A stretch of 23,552 nt of DNA from an uncultured Agathobaculum sp. (lineage in GTDB: Bacteria > Bacillota > Clostridia > Oscillospirales > Butyricicoccaceae), in assembly GCA_944376955.1 (NCBI GenBank), contig CALWEB010000099.1:1-23552 (forward strand). Reading direction: 5' to 3'. The translations under genes were made by a program, and so were the position numbers. This document shows, one piece after another, positions 7,479-15,591 of this stretch (position 1 is the first letter of the stretch; each line of letters starts with the position of its first letter). The notes under the pieces were generated by a model that was not told the origin of the DNA, searched no databases, and saw only the letters and a program-made list of their open reading frames with translations.

Positions 7479-7484
7479 GATAAT

Positions 7485-8036
7485 TTATTTTTCTGCGCAC
7501 CAGTCCAGCTTTTGCGCCACTTCGTGCGGCAAATAGAAGCACAGGTGGTCCTTCACCTGCCCGTTGTAGAGCAGTTCCGCCCGGTGCAGCGTCCCCTCGT
7601 ATTCGAAACCGCATTTTTCCAGCACGCGGCGCGAGGCAGGGTTGTCCGGATAGCAGGTCGCGCTGATGAGATCCAGCCCCATCTGCCGGAAGCCGAACCG
7701 CACTGCGGCGCGCACGGCTTCGGTCATGTAGCCGTGCCCCCAGTAGTCCACGCCCAGCGCGTAGCCAAGCGAACGTGACGAACCGTATTGGCGGGTGGAG
7801 TCGGTGATCAGCCCGATCGAACCCATCAGACGACGGTCGGCCTGCCGTTCGACCGCCCACACGCTCGACTGGCCCAGAAAGACCAGATGCAGAATATCGC
7901 TCGACTCGAGCAGGCTTTCGTGTGGCTTCCAGCCCGCGTTCCGGCCGACTGCCTCGTCCTTGGAATACGCATAGAGCGCCTCCACATCGTCCTCCCGAAA
8001 GGGGCGCAGCGTCAGCCGTTCGGTCGTCAGCGTCAT
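7485..8036 (-). CDS. GNAT-family N-acetyltransferase, RimJ/RimL-like
   Basis: This 183-aa protein transfers an acetyl group from acetyl-CoA to an amino group. It opens with the RimJ/RimL signature TTERLTLRPFREDDVEALY (4-22), has the pyrophosphate-binding loop YWGHGYMTEA (98-107) and the C-terminal PDNPASRRVLEKCGF motif (130-144), which is typical of ribosomal-protein or small-molecule N-acetyltransferases. The substrate is not predictable. ATG 8036 follows GGAGG by 7 nt; the open frame upstream to 8069 overlaps the terminator and is unlikely to be used. It lies between the purA terminator and the carD promoter, with no room for a clear promoter of its own, so it may depend on read-through from purA. 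Confidence 0.88.
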   Translation of the reverse strand: MTLTTERLTLRPFREDDVEALYAYSKDEAVGRNAGWKPHESLLESSDILHLVFLGQSSVWAVERQADRRLMGSIGLITDSTRQYGSSRSLGYALGVDYWGHGYMTEAVRAAVRFGFRQMGLDLISATCYPDNPASRRVLEKCGFEYEGTLHRAELLYNGQVKDHLCFYLPHEVAQKLDWCAEK

Positions 8037-8068
8037 GAGGTTTCCTCCTTTTCGTCCATAAACGGGCA

Positions 8069-8103
8069 AAAAGGGCGCAAAGCGATATGCTTTGCGCCCT
8101 TTT
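8069..8103 (-). terminator. Terminator downstream of purA
   Basis: A perfect 15-bp stem (8069-8083 with 8089-8103, loop GATAT) is followed on the minus strand by TTTTT. It lies directly after the purA stop codon and before the GNAT ribosome binding site. Confidence 0.85.
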
Positions 8104-8108
8104 CTGCG

Positions 8109-9392
8109 TTACTTAATGGTCATCACCTGATCGCGCGCCGGGCCGACGCCCAGCATGGTGATCGGGCAGCCGATGATGCGCTCGAGTTCGCGGATATAAT
8201 CCTGCACGGTCTGCGGCAGCTCGCCAAACGAGCGGCAGCCCGTGATGTCCTCGTCAAAGCCGGGGAACTCCTCGTAAACCGGCTCGCAGTCCGTGAGATC
8301 CATGAAGTTGGCCGGGAACTCGGTGACCGTCTGGCCGTTCTTCAGCTTGTAGGCCACGCAAACCTTGAGTTTGGGCAGGCCGCGCAATGGGTCGATCTTG
8401 TTGATGACGACCTCGGTCAGGCCGTTGACGCGCACGGCATAGCGCGCCACCACCGCGTCGAACCAGCCGGTGCGGCGCGGACGGCCGGTGACCGTGCCGA
8501 ATTCACCGCCAGCATTGCGGATATAGTCGCCCGTCTCGTCAAACAGCTCGGTCGGGAAGGGGCCTTCGCCCACACGGGTGGTGTAGGATTTGAAAATGCC
8601 CATGATGCTGTCGATGGCGGTCGGGCCGACGCCCGAGCCGATGCAGCAGCCGCCCGCAACCGGATGCGAGGAGGTGACAAACGGATAAGTACCCATATCC
8701 AGATCGAGCAGCGTACCCTGTGCGCCCTCGAACAGGACTTCCTTGCCTTCCTTGACCGCGTTCCAGGTCAGGATGGTGGTATCACACACATAGGGGCGCA
8801 GCCGGTCAGCATATTCCCGATACTCCGCGACCACCGCGTCCGCGTCGATGGCCTCGCCGCCATATACGCCGGTGATCACGCGGTTTTTGTGCGCGCACGC
8901 CTCGCGGATGACGGTCTCAAAGCGCTCTGCATCCACAAAATCGTGCATCCGCACGCCGCTGCGCTCGGATTTATCCATATAGGTTGGGCCGATGCCCTTT
9001 TTGGTCGTGCCGATGGCAGTGCCGTCCTTGGCCTTTTCCGCTTCGCTCAAAGCGTCCAGCTCAAGATGCCACGGCAGGATGCAGTGGCAGCGCGCGTCGA
9101 TGTGCAGCTTGTCGGTCGAAACGCCCTTTTCGTGCAGGCCGTCGATCTCGCCCAGCACCGCCTTGGGGTTGACCACCACGCCCGGGCCGATCACATTCGT
9201 GCAGTCCGGATACAAAATGCCCGAGGGGATGAGCTGCAGCTTGTATTTGACGCCGTTTGCCACCACCGTATGGCCGGCGTTATTGCCGCCCTGACTGCGG
9301 ACGACCAGATCGGCCTTGCCCGCGAAAATATCAATGAACTTGCCCTTGCCTTCGTCGCCCCACTGGGCGCCGAGAATTACCTTACCTGGCAT
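8109..9392 (-). CDS. purA: Adenylosuccinate synthetase
   Basis: This 427-aa protein has the usual full length for PurA. It performs the first committed step of AMP synthesis: IMP + aspartate + GTP to adenylosuccinate. The N-terminal P-loop WGDEGKGK contains the catalytic Asp13, and GGNNAGHT contains His41; both have E. coli-like numbering. Further motifs visible are GTTKKGIGPTY, the IMP-binding EGAQGTLLDLDMGTYPFVTSS, VGEGPFPTE and TGRPRRTGWFD. ATG 9392 is preceded by AAGGAAGGAAA. It is cytosolic and monocistronic or weakly linked to the following GNAT gene through the terminator. It is driven by a near-consensus promoter at 9447-9475; I see no purine riboswitch or PurR-box pair in the short leader. 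Confidence 0.98.
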   Translation of the reverse strand: MPGKVILGAQWGDEGKGKFIDIFAGKADLVVRSQGGNNAGHTVVANGVKYKLQLIPSGILYPDCTNVIGPGVVVNPKAVLGEIDGLHEKGVSTDKLHIDARCHCILPWHLELDALSEAEKAKDGTAIGTTKKGIGPTYMDKSERSGVRMHDFVDAERFETVIREACAHKNRVITGVYGGEAIDADAVVAEYREYADRLRPYVCDTTILTWNAVKEGKEVLFEGAQGTLLDLDMGTYPFVTSSHPVAGGCCIGSGVGPTAIDSIMGIFKSYTTRVGEGPFPTELFDETGDYIRNAGGEFGTVTGRPRRTGWFDAVVARYAVRVNGLTEVVINKIDPLRGLPKLKVCVAYKLKNGQTVTEFPANFMDLTDCEPVYEEFPGFDEDITGCRSFGELPQTVQDYIRELERIIGCPITMLGVGPARDQVMTIK

Positions 9393-9446
9393 AGGATTTC
9401 CTTCCTTTCTGCTCTCAGACCTGCTTTCAGCATGTCATACAGCTAA

Positions 9447-9475
9447 AGTATAGCATAGCATCCCGCGCTTTTCAA
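9447..9475 (-). promoter_or_regulatory. purA promoter
   Basis: On the minus strand, TTGAAA (9470-9475), 17 bp, TATACT (9447-9452). The leader to ATG 9392 is about 50 nt. Confidence 0.8.
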
Positions 9476-9496
9476 TCCTGATTTGCGCCTTTTGAC

Positions 9497-9525
9497 TTGT
9501 AAAAGCCCATGCGCCGTTGTAAAAT
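9497..9525 (+). promoter_or_regulatory. Promoter of the desulfurase-thiI-cinA operon
   Basis: TTGTAA (9497-9502), 17-bp spacer, TAAAAT (9520-9525). It is back-to-back with the purA promoter; the two -35 boxes are 21 bp apart. The leader to ATG 9560 is about 28 nt. Confidence 0.6.
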
Positions 9526-9559
9526 ATCCGTGTAAAGCATGGAAGGAGACGGAAAAGAA

Positions 9560-10699
9560 ATGCACTATCTGGACAATGCGGCAACGACGGCGGTACTGCC
9601 CGAAGCGGCTGAGGCGGCCATGCACGCCATGCGCACCTGCTTCGGCAACCCGTCGAGCCTGCATAAAATGGGAATAGACGCCTCACACCTGCTTGAGGAC
9701 AGCCGAAAAACGGTGGCTTCCGCGCTCGGCTGCCTGCCGGAGGAGACGTATTTCACCTCGTGCGGCACAGAAAGCACAAACATCAGCCTGCGCGGGGCCG
9801 CGCACCTCAACCGCCACCAGAAGGGGCGCATCATCACCACCGAGATCGAGCACGCGGCGACCCTCAACACCGCAAAACAGCTGGCCGCCGAAGGGTTTGA
9901 CGTGGTGTTCCTTGCACCGGACGAAACCGGCCATATCACACCCGACGCGCTTGCAGACGCACTGACCGAGGACACCGCGCTGCTGTCCTGCCAGCTGGTC
10001 AACAACGAGATCGGCACGGTGCAGCCGGTGGCCGAACTCGGCGCGATGCTCAAGGCGAAAGCGCCGCGTGCGCTGTTCCACATCGACGCGGTGCAGGGGC
10101 TGGCGCGTGTCAAGCTCGCACCGAAAAAGTGGAACTGCGACCTGATGAGCGTTTCCGGCCACAAGATCGGCGCGCCCAAGGGCATCGGCGCGCTGTACGT
10201 CAAAAAGGGGCTGCGCCTGCCGCCCCTGATGTTCGGCGGCGGGCAGGAAAAGGGGATGCGTCCGGGCACCGAGGCGCTGCCGAATATCGCGTCGTTTGCC
10301 AAGGCGTGCGAGATCCGTATGGCGCATTTTGACGAAGATTATCAGCATGTGCAGCAGCTTGCCGATCATCTGCGCGCACAGGTGGCGGCGCAGATGCCGG
10401 ACGCAGCGTTCAACGGCGCAGGCGACATCCCGCATGTGGTCAACCTGTCCATCCCCGGCTGCAAGAGCGAGGTCATGCTGCGCGTGCTGGAAAGCGATGA
10501 GGTCTATGTTTCGAGCGGCTCGGCCTGCTCCAAAGGCAAGCAGAGCGGCGTCCTGAAAGCGCTTGGCCTGCCCAAAGCACGCACGGACAGCGCGCTGCGC
10601 GTGTCCTTCTGTCCGTCCAATACGACGGAAGATGTGGACGCTTTTGTCGCAGCCGCGCAAAAAGGCCGGAAGATGTTGGGTTCGATAACCTTATTATAA
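9560..10699 (+). CDS. Cysteine desulfurase (NifS/IscS family), ThiI partner
   Basis: This 379-aa PLP enzyme removes sulfur from cysteine as a protein persulfide. It starts with the family motif YLDNAATT, has EIEHAAT, the PLP-binding Lys202 in SGHKIGAPKG, and the catalytic Cys323 in SSGSACSKG. The short NifS-like C-terminus and the position directly before thiI match the B. subtilis nifZ-thiI arrangement, where the desulfurase passes sulfur to ThiI. An in-frame ATG at 9539 precedes it, but ATG 9560 follows AAGGAG (9543-9548) and gives the standard N-terminus. The gap to thiI is 10 nt, so co-translation is likely. It is the likely sulfur donor for tRNA thiolation; a role in Fe-S cluster assembly cannot be excluded. 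Confidence 0.93.
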   Translation: MHYLDNAATTAVLPEAAEAAMHAMRTCFGNPSSLHKMGIDASHLLEDSRKTVASALGCLPEETYFTSCGTESTNISLRGAAHLNRHQKGRIITTEIEHAATLNTAKQLAAEGFDVVFLAPDETGHITPDALADALTEDTALLSCQLVNNEIGTVQPVAELGAMLKAKAPRALFHIDAVQGLARVKLAPKKWNCDLMSVSGHKIGAPKGIGALYVKKGLRLPPLMFGGGQEKGMRPGTEALPNIASFAKACEIRMAHFDEDYQHVQQLADHLRAQVAAQMPDAAFNGAGDIPHVVNLSIPGCKSEVMLRVLESDEVYVSSGSACSKGKQSGVLKALGLPKARTDSALRVSFCPSNTTEDVDAFVAAAQKGRKMLGSITLL

Positions 10700-10709
10700 A
10701 GGAGACGTT

Positions 10710-11879
10710 ATGAAAGAAGTATTGCTGCTCAAGTGCGGGGAAATCGTCCTCAAGGGACTCAACCGCAAAACCTTCGAAGATCGCCTGCTCAAAAACCTGT
10801 CCCGCCGGATGAAACATGTGGCGGACTGCAATATCACAATGCGCCAGTCGGTCGTGTATGTCGAAGTGCCGGAGGATGCGGACGCGGACGCGGTCATGGA
10901 CTGCGCGCGCCATGTGTTTGGCTTTGCAACCATTTCGCGTGCGGCGGTCTGCCCGGAAAAGACGCTCGAGAGCGTCATCGACACCGCGCAAAGTTACCTT
11001 GCACCGCGCTTTGCACAGGCAAAGACCTTCAAGGTCGAGACCAAGCGCGGCGACAAAAAGTTCCCGATGACCTCGACCGAGATCAGCCAGCACGTCGGCG
11101 GCGAGCTGGCCGACCGCTTCCCGGAGGTGCGCCCCTACATGCACGGGCCGGACTTGACCGTACACGTCGAAATCCGTGAGAAATACGCCTTTGTTCACGC
11201 TGGCCCTGAGCCGGGCGCGGGCGGTATGCCGATCGGCTCGAACGGACGCGCAGCGCTCCTACTCTCGGGCGGCATCGACAGCCCGGTGGCGGGCTGGATG
11301 ATGGCCAAGCGCGGTCTGGAACTCGTCGGCGTACACTTTTTCAGCTATCCCTACACCTCGGAGCGCGCCAAGGAGAAGGTGCTGGAACTCGGCCGCAAGC
11401 TGACCGTGTGGTGCGGCCGCATGAGCGTCATGGTCGTTCCGTTCACCAAAATTCAGGAGGAAATCCGCGAAAAGTGCCACGAGGAGCTGTTCACGCTTAT
11501 CATGCGACGCTTTATGATGCGCATTGCGGAGCGCGTAGCCGTCGAATACGGCTGCGGCGCGCTGATCACAGGCGAGTCGCTTGGGCAGGTCGCGAGTCAG
11601 ACCATGCCCGCCATGGGCGTAACCGGCGCGGTGTGCGAACTGCCGATCTTCCGTCCGTGCATCGGCATGGATAAGGAGGAGATCGTCACGATTGCGCGCA
11701 AGATTGACACGTTCGAAACGTCCATCCTGCCTTATGAGGACTGCTGCACGGTGTTCACGCCCAAACACCCGAACACCAAGCCAAAAATGCCCAAAATTCT
11801 CGAGGCCGAGAGCCACTTAGACGTAGAAAGTCTCGTCAACGAGGCGGTCGAAGGCGTCGAGATTATCCACTTACCATAA
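10710..11879 (+). CDS. thiI: tRNA 4-thiouridine synthase / thiazole sulfurtransferase ThiI
   Basis: This 389-aa protein adenylates uridine 8 of tRNA and inserts sulfur; it can also serve thiazole synthesis. It has an N-terminal ferredoxin-like region and THUMP domain (about 60-165) and a PP-loop ATPase core with SGGIDSP at 186-192, then FFSYPYTS and GESLGQVASQT. The protein lacks the C-terminal rhodanese domain of the E. coli form, as in Bacillus, so it must receive sulfur from the desulfurase encoded just upstream. Two adjacent cysteines, Cys345-Cys346 (YEDCCTVF), sit where the catalytic PP-loop-domain cysteine (E. coli Cys344) is expected. ATG 10710 follows AAAGGAG. It ends 23 nt before cinA. 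Confidence 0.96.
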   Translation: MKEVLLLKCGEIVLKGLNRKTFEDRLLKNLSRRMKHVADCNITMRQSVVYVEVPEDADADAVMDCARHVFGFATISRAAVCPEKTLESVIDTAQSYLAPRFAQAKTFKVETKRGDKKFPMTSTEISQHVGGELADRFPEVRPYMHGPDLTVHVEIREKYAFVHAGPEPGAGGMPIGSNGRAALLLSGGIDSPVAGWMMAKRGLELVGVHFFSYPYTSERAKEKVLELGRKLTVWCGRMSVMVVPFTKIQEEIREKCHEELFTLIMRRFMMRIAERVAVEYGCGALITGESLGQVASQTMPAMGVTGAVCELPIFRPCIGMDKEEIVTIARKIDTFETSILPYEDCCTVFTPKHPNTKPKMPKILEAESHLDVESLVNEAVEGVEIIHLP

Positions 11880-11902
11880 GCAAGAAAGAAGGAAACACTT
11901 CC

Positions 11903-13132
11903 ATGAACGCAGAACTGATTGCCGTTGGCACGGAAATCCTGTTGGGCGATATTGTCAACACGGATGCGCAGGTCATCTCGCAGGGGCTGAGCGAGCTGGG
12001 CATCAACGTATTCTACCAGACCGTCGTGGGCGACAACCCTACGCGCCTGCGCCGCGTCATTGAAACCGCGCGCGACCGCGCGGATATCATCATCACGACC
12101 GGCGGCCTTGGACCGACACTGGACGACCTGACCAAAGAGACACTGGCGACCGTGTTTGGCCGCAAGATGGCGCTGCACCAGCCTTCGCTCGACCGCATCA
12201 AGGGCTTTTTCCAGACCATCGGCCGTGAAATGACCCAGAACAACGAGAAACAAGCGTGGTTGCCCGAGGGTTGCACGGTTTTTACCAACGAATGGGGCAC
12301 CGCACCCGGCTGCGCATTTGAAGCTTACGGCAAGCATGTGATCATGCTGCCCGGCCCCCCGCGCGAGTGCAATCCCATGTGGAAGGAATGCGCGATGCCG
12401 TACCTTTATAAACTCGCGGGCGGCTGCATTGTTTCGCGCAACGTGCGCGTGTTCGGCTTGGGCGAAAGCAACATGGAGACCATCCTGCACGATATGATGG
12501 CGGAAAGCGCTAACCCGACGATTGCGCCCTACGCCAAGACCTCGGAATGCTTCGCGCGCGTGACCGCCAAGGCAGACACCCCGGAGGAATGCGAAAAACT
12601 GCTTGACCCGGTCGTTGAAAAGATCTGCGGCCTGCTGGGCGACGACGTGTACGGCGTGGACGTGGACTCCCTCGAGCAGGTGGTGGGCGACGGCCTGCGC
12701 GCGCGTGGCATGACTCTGGCCGTCGCGGAAAGCTGCACAGGCGGCCTGCTGTCCAAACGCATCACGGATGTACCCGGCTGCTCGGATTACTACCTCGGAG
12801 GCGTGTGTTCGTACGCCAACGAGGTGAAAATGAAGGTGCTGGGTGTCCAGAAGGAAACGCTCGACACGGTCGGTGCGGTATCGCCCGAGGTGGCCGAGCA
12901 GATGGCGGAAGGCGTGGCAAAGGCGCTCGGTGCGGATGTCGGCGTGGGCATCACAGGTGTGGCCGGCCCGGGCGGCGGCACGGACGACAAGCCGGTTGGA
13001 CTAGTGTACATCAGCATCTGGTGCAAGGGGCAGCACTACACCCGCAAGATGAAGTCCACAAACGGACGCGACCGCGTGCGGATGCAGGCGGCTTCCACGG
13101 CACTCGATATGATTCGCCGCAACATTTTCTGA
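11903..13132 (+). CDS. cinA: CinA: competence/damage-inducible protein, nicotinamide-nucleotide amidase
   Basis: This 409-aa protein is full length for CinA. The N-terminal MoaB/MogA-like domain (about 1-170) shows GTEILLGDIVNTDAQ and TTGGLGPTLDDLTKE, linked to ADP-ribose/NAD pyrophosphatase activity in the family. The C-terminal PncC domain (about 250-409) has the active-site Ser277 in AESCTGG and GITGVAGPGGGTDDKPVG. It hydrolyses nicotinamide mononucleotide in NAD salvage or detoxification. It is often beside recA in Firmicutes, but here it follows thiI and is followed by the glycogen genes, so that link is absent. ATG 11903 follows GAAGGAAA. A terminator lies about 80 nt downstream. Confidence 0.96.
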   Translation: MNAELIAVGTEILLGDIVNTDAQVISQGLSELGINVFYQTVVGDNPTRLRRVIETARDRADIIITTGGLGPTLDDLTKETLATVFGRKMALHQPSLDRIKGFFQTIGREMTQNNEKQAWLPEGCTVFTNEWGTAPGCAFEAYGKHVIMLPGPPRECNPMWKECAMPYLYKLAGGCIVSRNVRVFGLGESNMETILHDMMAESANPTIAPYAKTSECFARVTAKADTPEECEKLLDPVVEKICGLLGDDVYGVDVDSLEQVVGDGLRARGMTLAVAESCTGGLLSKRITDVPGCSDYYLGGVCSYANEVKMKVLGVQKETLDTVGAVSPEVAEQMAEGVAKALGADVGVGITGVAGPGGGTDDKPVGLVYISIWCKGQHYTRKMKSTNGRDRVRMQAASTALDMIRRNIF

Positions 13133-13209
13133 ACAAATAAATTCCTTTTTGTCTGTTTTTTTGACATTCCCAGTCATTCCCTGTGGAAACCAAACAAAAT
13201 TCTCATCAA

Positions 13210-13245
13210 AAAAGTCCAGTAATTGTGTAAAATTGCTGGACTTTT
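13210..13245 (+). terminator. Terminator after cinA
   Basis: The stem is 15 bp (13210-13224 with 13231-13245), including one G-U pair, with loop GTGTAA and a TTTT end. The A-run at its left would make it work on the minus strand too. Its right arm contains the -35 hexamer of the next promoter. Confidence 0.82.
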
Positions 13246-13265
13246 GTTGTGCCTTGATGTATACT
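13237..13265 (+). promoter_or_regulatory. Promoter of the glg operon (glgB)
   Basis: TGGACT (13237-13242), 17-bp spacer, TATACT (13260-13265). This predicts a 5' leader of about 115 nt before glgB. The leader contains a perfect 10-bp palindrome, GAAAATTTTC (13324-13333). A weaker alternative is TGGATT, 16 bp, TATAAA closer to the gene. I recognise no riboswitch in the leader. Confidence 0.55.
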
Positions 13266-13387
13266 ATACCTAACTAAAGTGAGAGGTATCTGCCTAAATA
13301 CGGTCGAAATGCACAAATAGTTGGAAAATTTTCGCAAAGGCGCTGGATTTTGGCAGGATAAGCAGTATAAAAAGGGAGAGATGCGAT

Positions 13388-15529
13388 ATGAAGAAAACAC
13401 CCGCAGCACCGGCCTGTGAAAAGCGCAGCCAGCTTTTCTATTCAGGCAGGGACTGCCGCGCCTTTGACTATATGGGCGCACATCCCTTTGAACAGGATGG
13501 CGAGCCCGGCTACCTGTTCCGGGTCTACGCCCCCGAGGCCGAAAAGGTTTCGGTCATGGGCGAATTCAACGGCTGGAACCGCAACGTGGACTACATGATG
13601 CGGGACGAGCAGGGCATCTGGGAGAAATTCATTCCGCATGTTTCCGAATACGCAGCATATAAGTATAGTGTATGGGCGAAATCGGGCGATGTGTTCGACA
13701 AGTCCGACCCGTACGGCTTCCACAGCGAAACCCGCCCCGGCAACGCCTCCAAGGTGTACGACATCGAGGGGTATGAGTGGAACGACGCTTCGTGGATCGA
13801 GTGGCGCAAGAACAACCTGCCCTATTCCAGCCCGGTCAACATCTATGAATGCCACCTCGGTTCGTGGAAAATCCACGAGGACGGCAACTTCTACTCTTAC
13901 CGCCAACTGGCGGACGAGCTGGTCCCCTATGTCAAGGAGATGGGCTACACCCACATCGAAGTCATGCCGCTGACCGAGTACCCGTTCGACGGCTCGTGGG
14001 GCTATCAGGTCATCGGCTACTTTGCTGCGACCAGCCGTTACGGCACGCCCAAAGACCTGATGTACTTCATCGACAAGGCGCATCAGGCCGGACTGGGCGT
14101 CATCATGGACTGGGTGCCCGCGCACTTCCCCAAGGACGGCTGTGGTCTGGTCGAGTTTGACGGCTCTTATCTCTATGAATATGCCGACCCGCTCAAGATG
14201 GAGCACAAGGAATGGGGCACGCGCGTATTCGATTACGGCAAGACCTCGACCCGCAACCTGCTGTTCTCCTCGGCCATGTTCTGGATCGAAAAGTTCCATA
14301 TGGACGGCCTGCGCGTGGACGCGGTTGCCTCCATGCTTTATCTCGACTACAACCGTCAGAATGAATGGCGGCCCAACATCCACGGCGGGCGGGAAAACCT
14401 CGAGGCGATCGACTTTTTGCGACTGCTCAACGAATTTATCCTGACCGACCACCCCGATGTCATGATGATCGCGGAGGAGTCCACCGCATGGCCGATGGTG
14501 ACCAAGCCCGGCTATGACGGCGGCCTTGGCTTCAACTTCAAGTGGAACATGGGCTGGATGAACGACATGCTGTGCTACTGCTCGGCCGACCCGTTCTTCC
14601 GTAAGGACATGCACGATAAGATCACCTTCTCGTTCATGTATGCCTTTTCGGAAAATTACATCCTACCGCTCTCGCACGACGAGGTCGTACACGGCAAATG
14701 CTCGCTGATCGCCAAGATGCCGCCCCCGTATGAAAACCAGTTCGGCGGGCTGCGCGCACTGTACGGCTACATGACCGCACATCCGGGCAAAAAGATGCTG
14801 TTTATGGGCGGCGAATTTGCCCAGTTCTCCGAATGGGCGTACCAGCGCGGGCTGGACTGGATGCTGCTCGATTACCCCGCACACAAGCAGATGCAGACCT
14901 ATGTCAAGGCGCTCAACCATTTCTACCTCGAAACCCCGCAGCTGTGGGAACAGGATACCGACTGGCGCGGCTTTGAGTGGATCAGCCACGAGGACAACCG
15001 CAACAACATCATCGCGTTCCGCCGCATCGCAAAGGACGGCAGCGATATCGTGATTGTCGTCAACTTCTCGCCCGAACTGCAGGAAGATTACCGCATCGGC
15101 GTGCCGTTTGCCGGCACCTATGAGGAAATCTTCTCCTCCGACCGGACCGAGTTCGGCGGCAGCGGCATTGCCAACGGCAAGCTGAAGACCGACGGCAAAA
15201 AGCCCATGCACGGGCAGGATCAATCCATCAGCATCCACATCCCGCGCTTCGGCGTGCTGTTCTTCAAGGGCAAGCCGCGCGCCAAGCGCCGTACCAAGGC
15301 CGAGATTGAGGCCGCCAAGAAGGCGGCGGCAGCCAAAGCCGCGAAAAGCACCCGCGCCTCCTCCAAATCCGTTGCCAAAACGGGGACGCGCGCAGTGACT
15401 AAAACCGGCACGAAGGCAGTCGCCAAGACCGGGGAGAAGGCGGTCGCGAAAACCGGCACAAAAGCAATCGCCAAAACCGGAGAAAAGGCGGTGGTCCAGG
15501 CAAGCGATGCCGGCAAGCAGGATTCTTAA
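13388..15529 (+). CDS. glgB: Glycogen branching enzyme GlgB with basic repeat tail
   Basis: This 713-aa protein cuts alpha-1,4 chains and re-attaches them by alpha-1,6 bonds. It has an N-terminal CBM48 domain (about 25-125, with EFNGWN), a GH13_9 barrel with region I DWVPAHF (241-247), nucleophile Asp311 (GLRVDAVASML), acid/base Glu363 (MIAEEST) and Asp431 (LSHDEVVHG), and a C-terminal beta domain ending near FGVLFF (about 625). After that comes an unusual 87-residue tail from Lys627 with 24 Lys/Arg against 6 Asp/Glu. It begins KGKPRAKRRTK, continues with Ala/Lys-rich helix-prone sequence, and ends in five 8-residue repeats. ATG 13388 follows GGGAGAG. First gene of the glycogen cluster; glgC starts 62 nt downstream. 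The catalytic role is certain; the tail's function is unknown. Confidence 0.97.
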   Translation: MKKTPAAPACEKRSQLFYSGRDCRAFDYMGAHPFEQDGEPGYLFRVYAPEAEKVSVMGEFNGWNRNVDYMMRDEQGIWEKFIPHVSEYAAYKYSVWAKSGDVFDKSDPYGFHSETRPGNASKVYDIEGYEWNDASWIEWRKNNLPYSSPVNIYECHLGSWKIHEDGNFYSYRQLADELVPYVKEMGYTHIEVMPLTEYPFDGSWGYQVIGYFAATSRYGTPKDLMYFIDKAHQAGLGVIMDWVPAHFPKDGCGLVEFDGSYLYEYADPLKMEHKEWGTRVFDYGKTSTRNLLFSSAMFWIEKFHMDGLRVDAVASMLYLDYNRQNEWRPNIHGGRENLEAIDFLRLLNEFILTDHPDVMMIAEESTAWPMVTKPGYDGGLGFNFKWNMGWMNDMLCYCSADPFFRKDMHDKITFSFMYAFSENYILPLSHDEVVHGKCSLIAKMPPPYENQFGGLRALYGYMTAHPGKKMLFMGGEFAQFSEWAYQRGLDWMLLDYPAHKQMQTYVKALNHFYLETPQLWEQDTDWRGFEWISHEDNRNNIIAFRRIAKDGSDIVIVVNFSPELQEDYRIGVPFAGTYEEIFSSDRTEFGGSGIANGKLKTDGKKPMHGQDQSISIHIPRFGVLFFKGKPRAKRRTKAEIEAAKKAAAAKAAKSTRASSKSVAKTGTRAVTKTGTKAVAKTGEKAVAKTGTKAIAKTGEKAVVQASDAGKQDS
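15371..15490 (+). repeat. Five tandem 24-bp in-frame repeats in the glgB tail
   Basis: Units at 15371, 15395, 15419, 15443 and 15467 encode VAKTGTRA, VTKTGTKA, VAKTGEKA, VAKTGTKA and IAKTGEKA. Copies differ by many synonymous changes (AAA/AAG, ACG/ACC, GGG/GGC/GGA), so they are old or selected at protein level rather than a fresh slippage product. T and E alternate at position 6 in the last four units, as if the period were also 16 residues. Confidence 0.95.
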
Positions 15530-15538
15530 AAGGGGACG

Positions 15539-15552
15539 CGCCGGAACCGGCG
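15539..15552 (+). other. Hairpin between glgB and glgC
   Basis: CGCCGGAACCGGCG is a perfect inverted repeat in the 62-nt glgB-glgC gap. There is no T-run after it, so it is not a classical terminator. It could stabilise the upstream mRNA end or adjust glgB:glgC expression. Confidence 0.4.
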
Positions 15553-15591
15553 TAAAATAAAAACGTAAACCGCACAAAGGAGAGTTTATCA

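Noticed and set aside
8033..8059. An 8-codon micro-ORF (ATG at 8059) ending in a TGA that overlaps the GNAT start
   Set aside because: It consists mostly of the GNAT Shine-Dalgarno region and has no ribosome binding site of its own; most likely chance.
15539..15552. A terminator between glgB and glgC
   Set aside because: The hairpin lacks a T-tract, and glgC has no promoter of its own, so the genes are better read as one operon.
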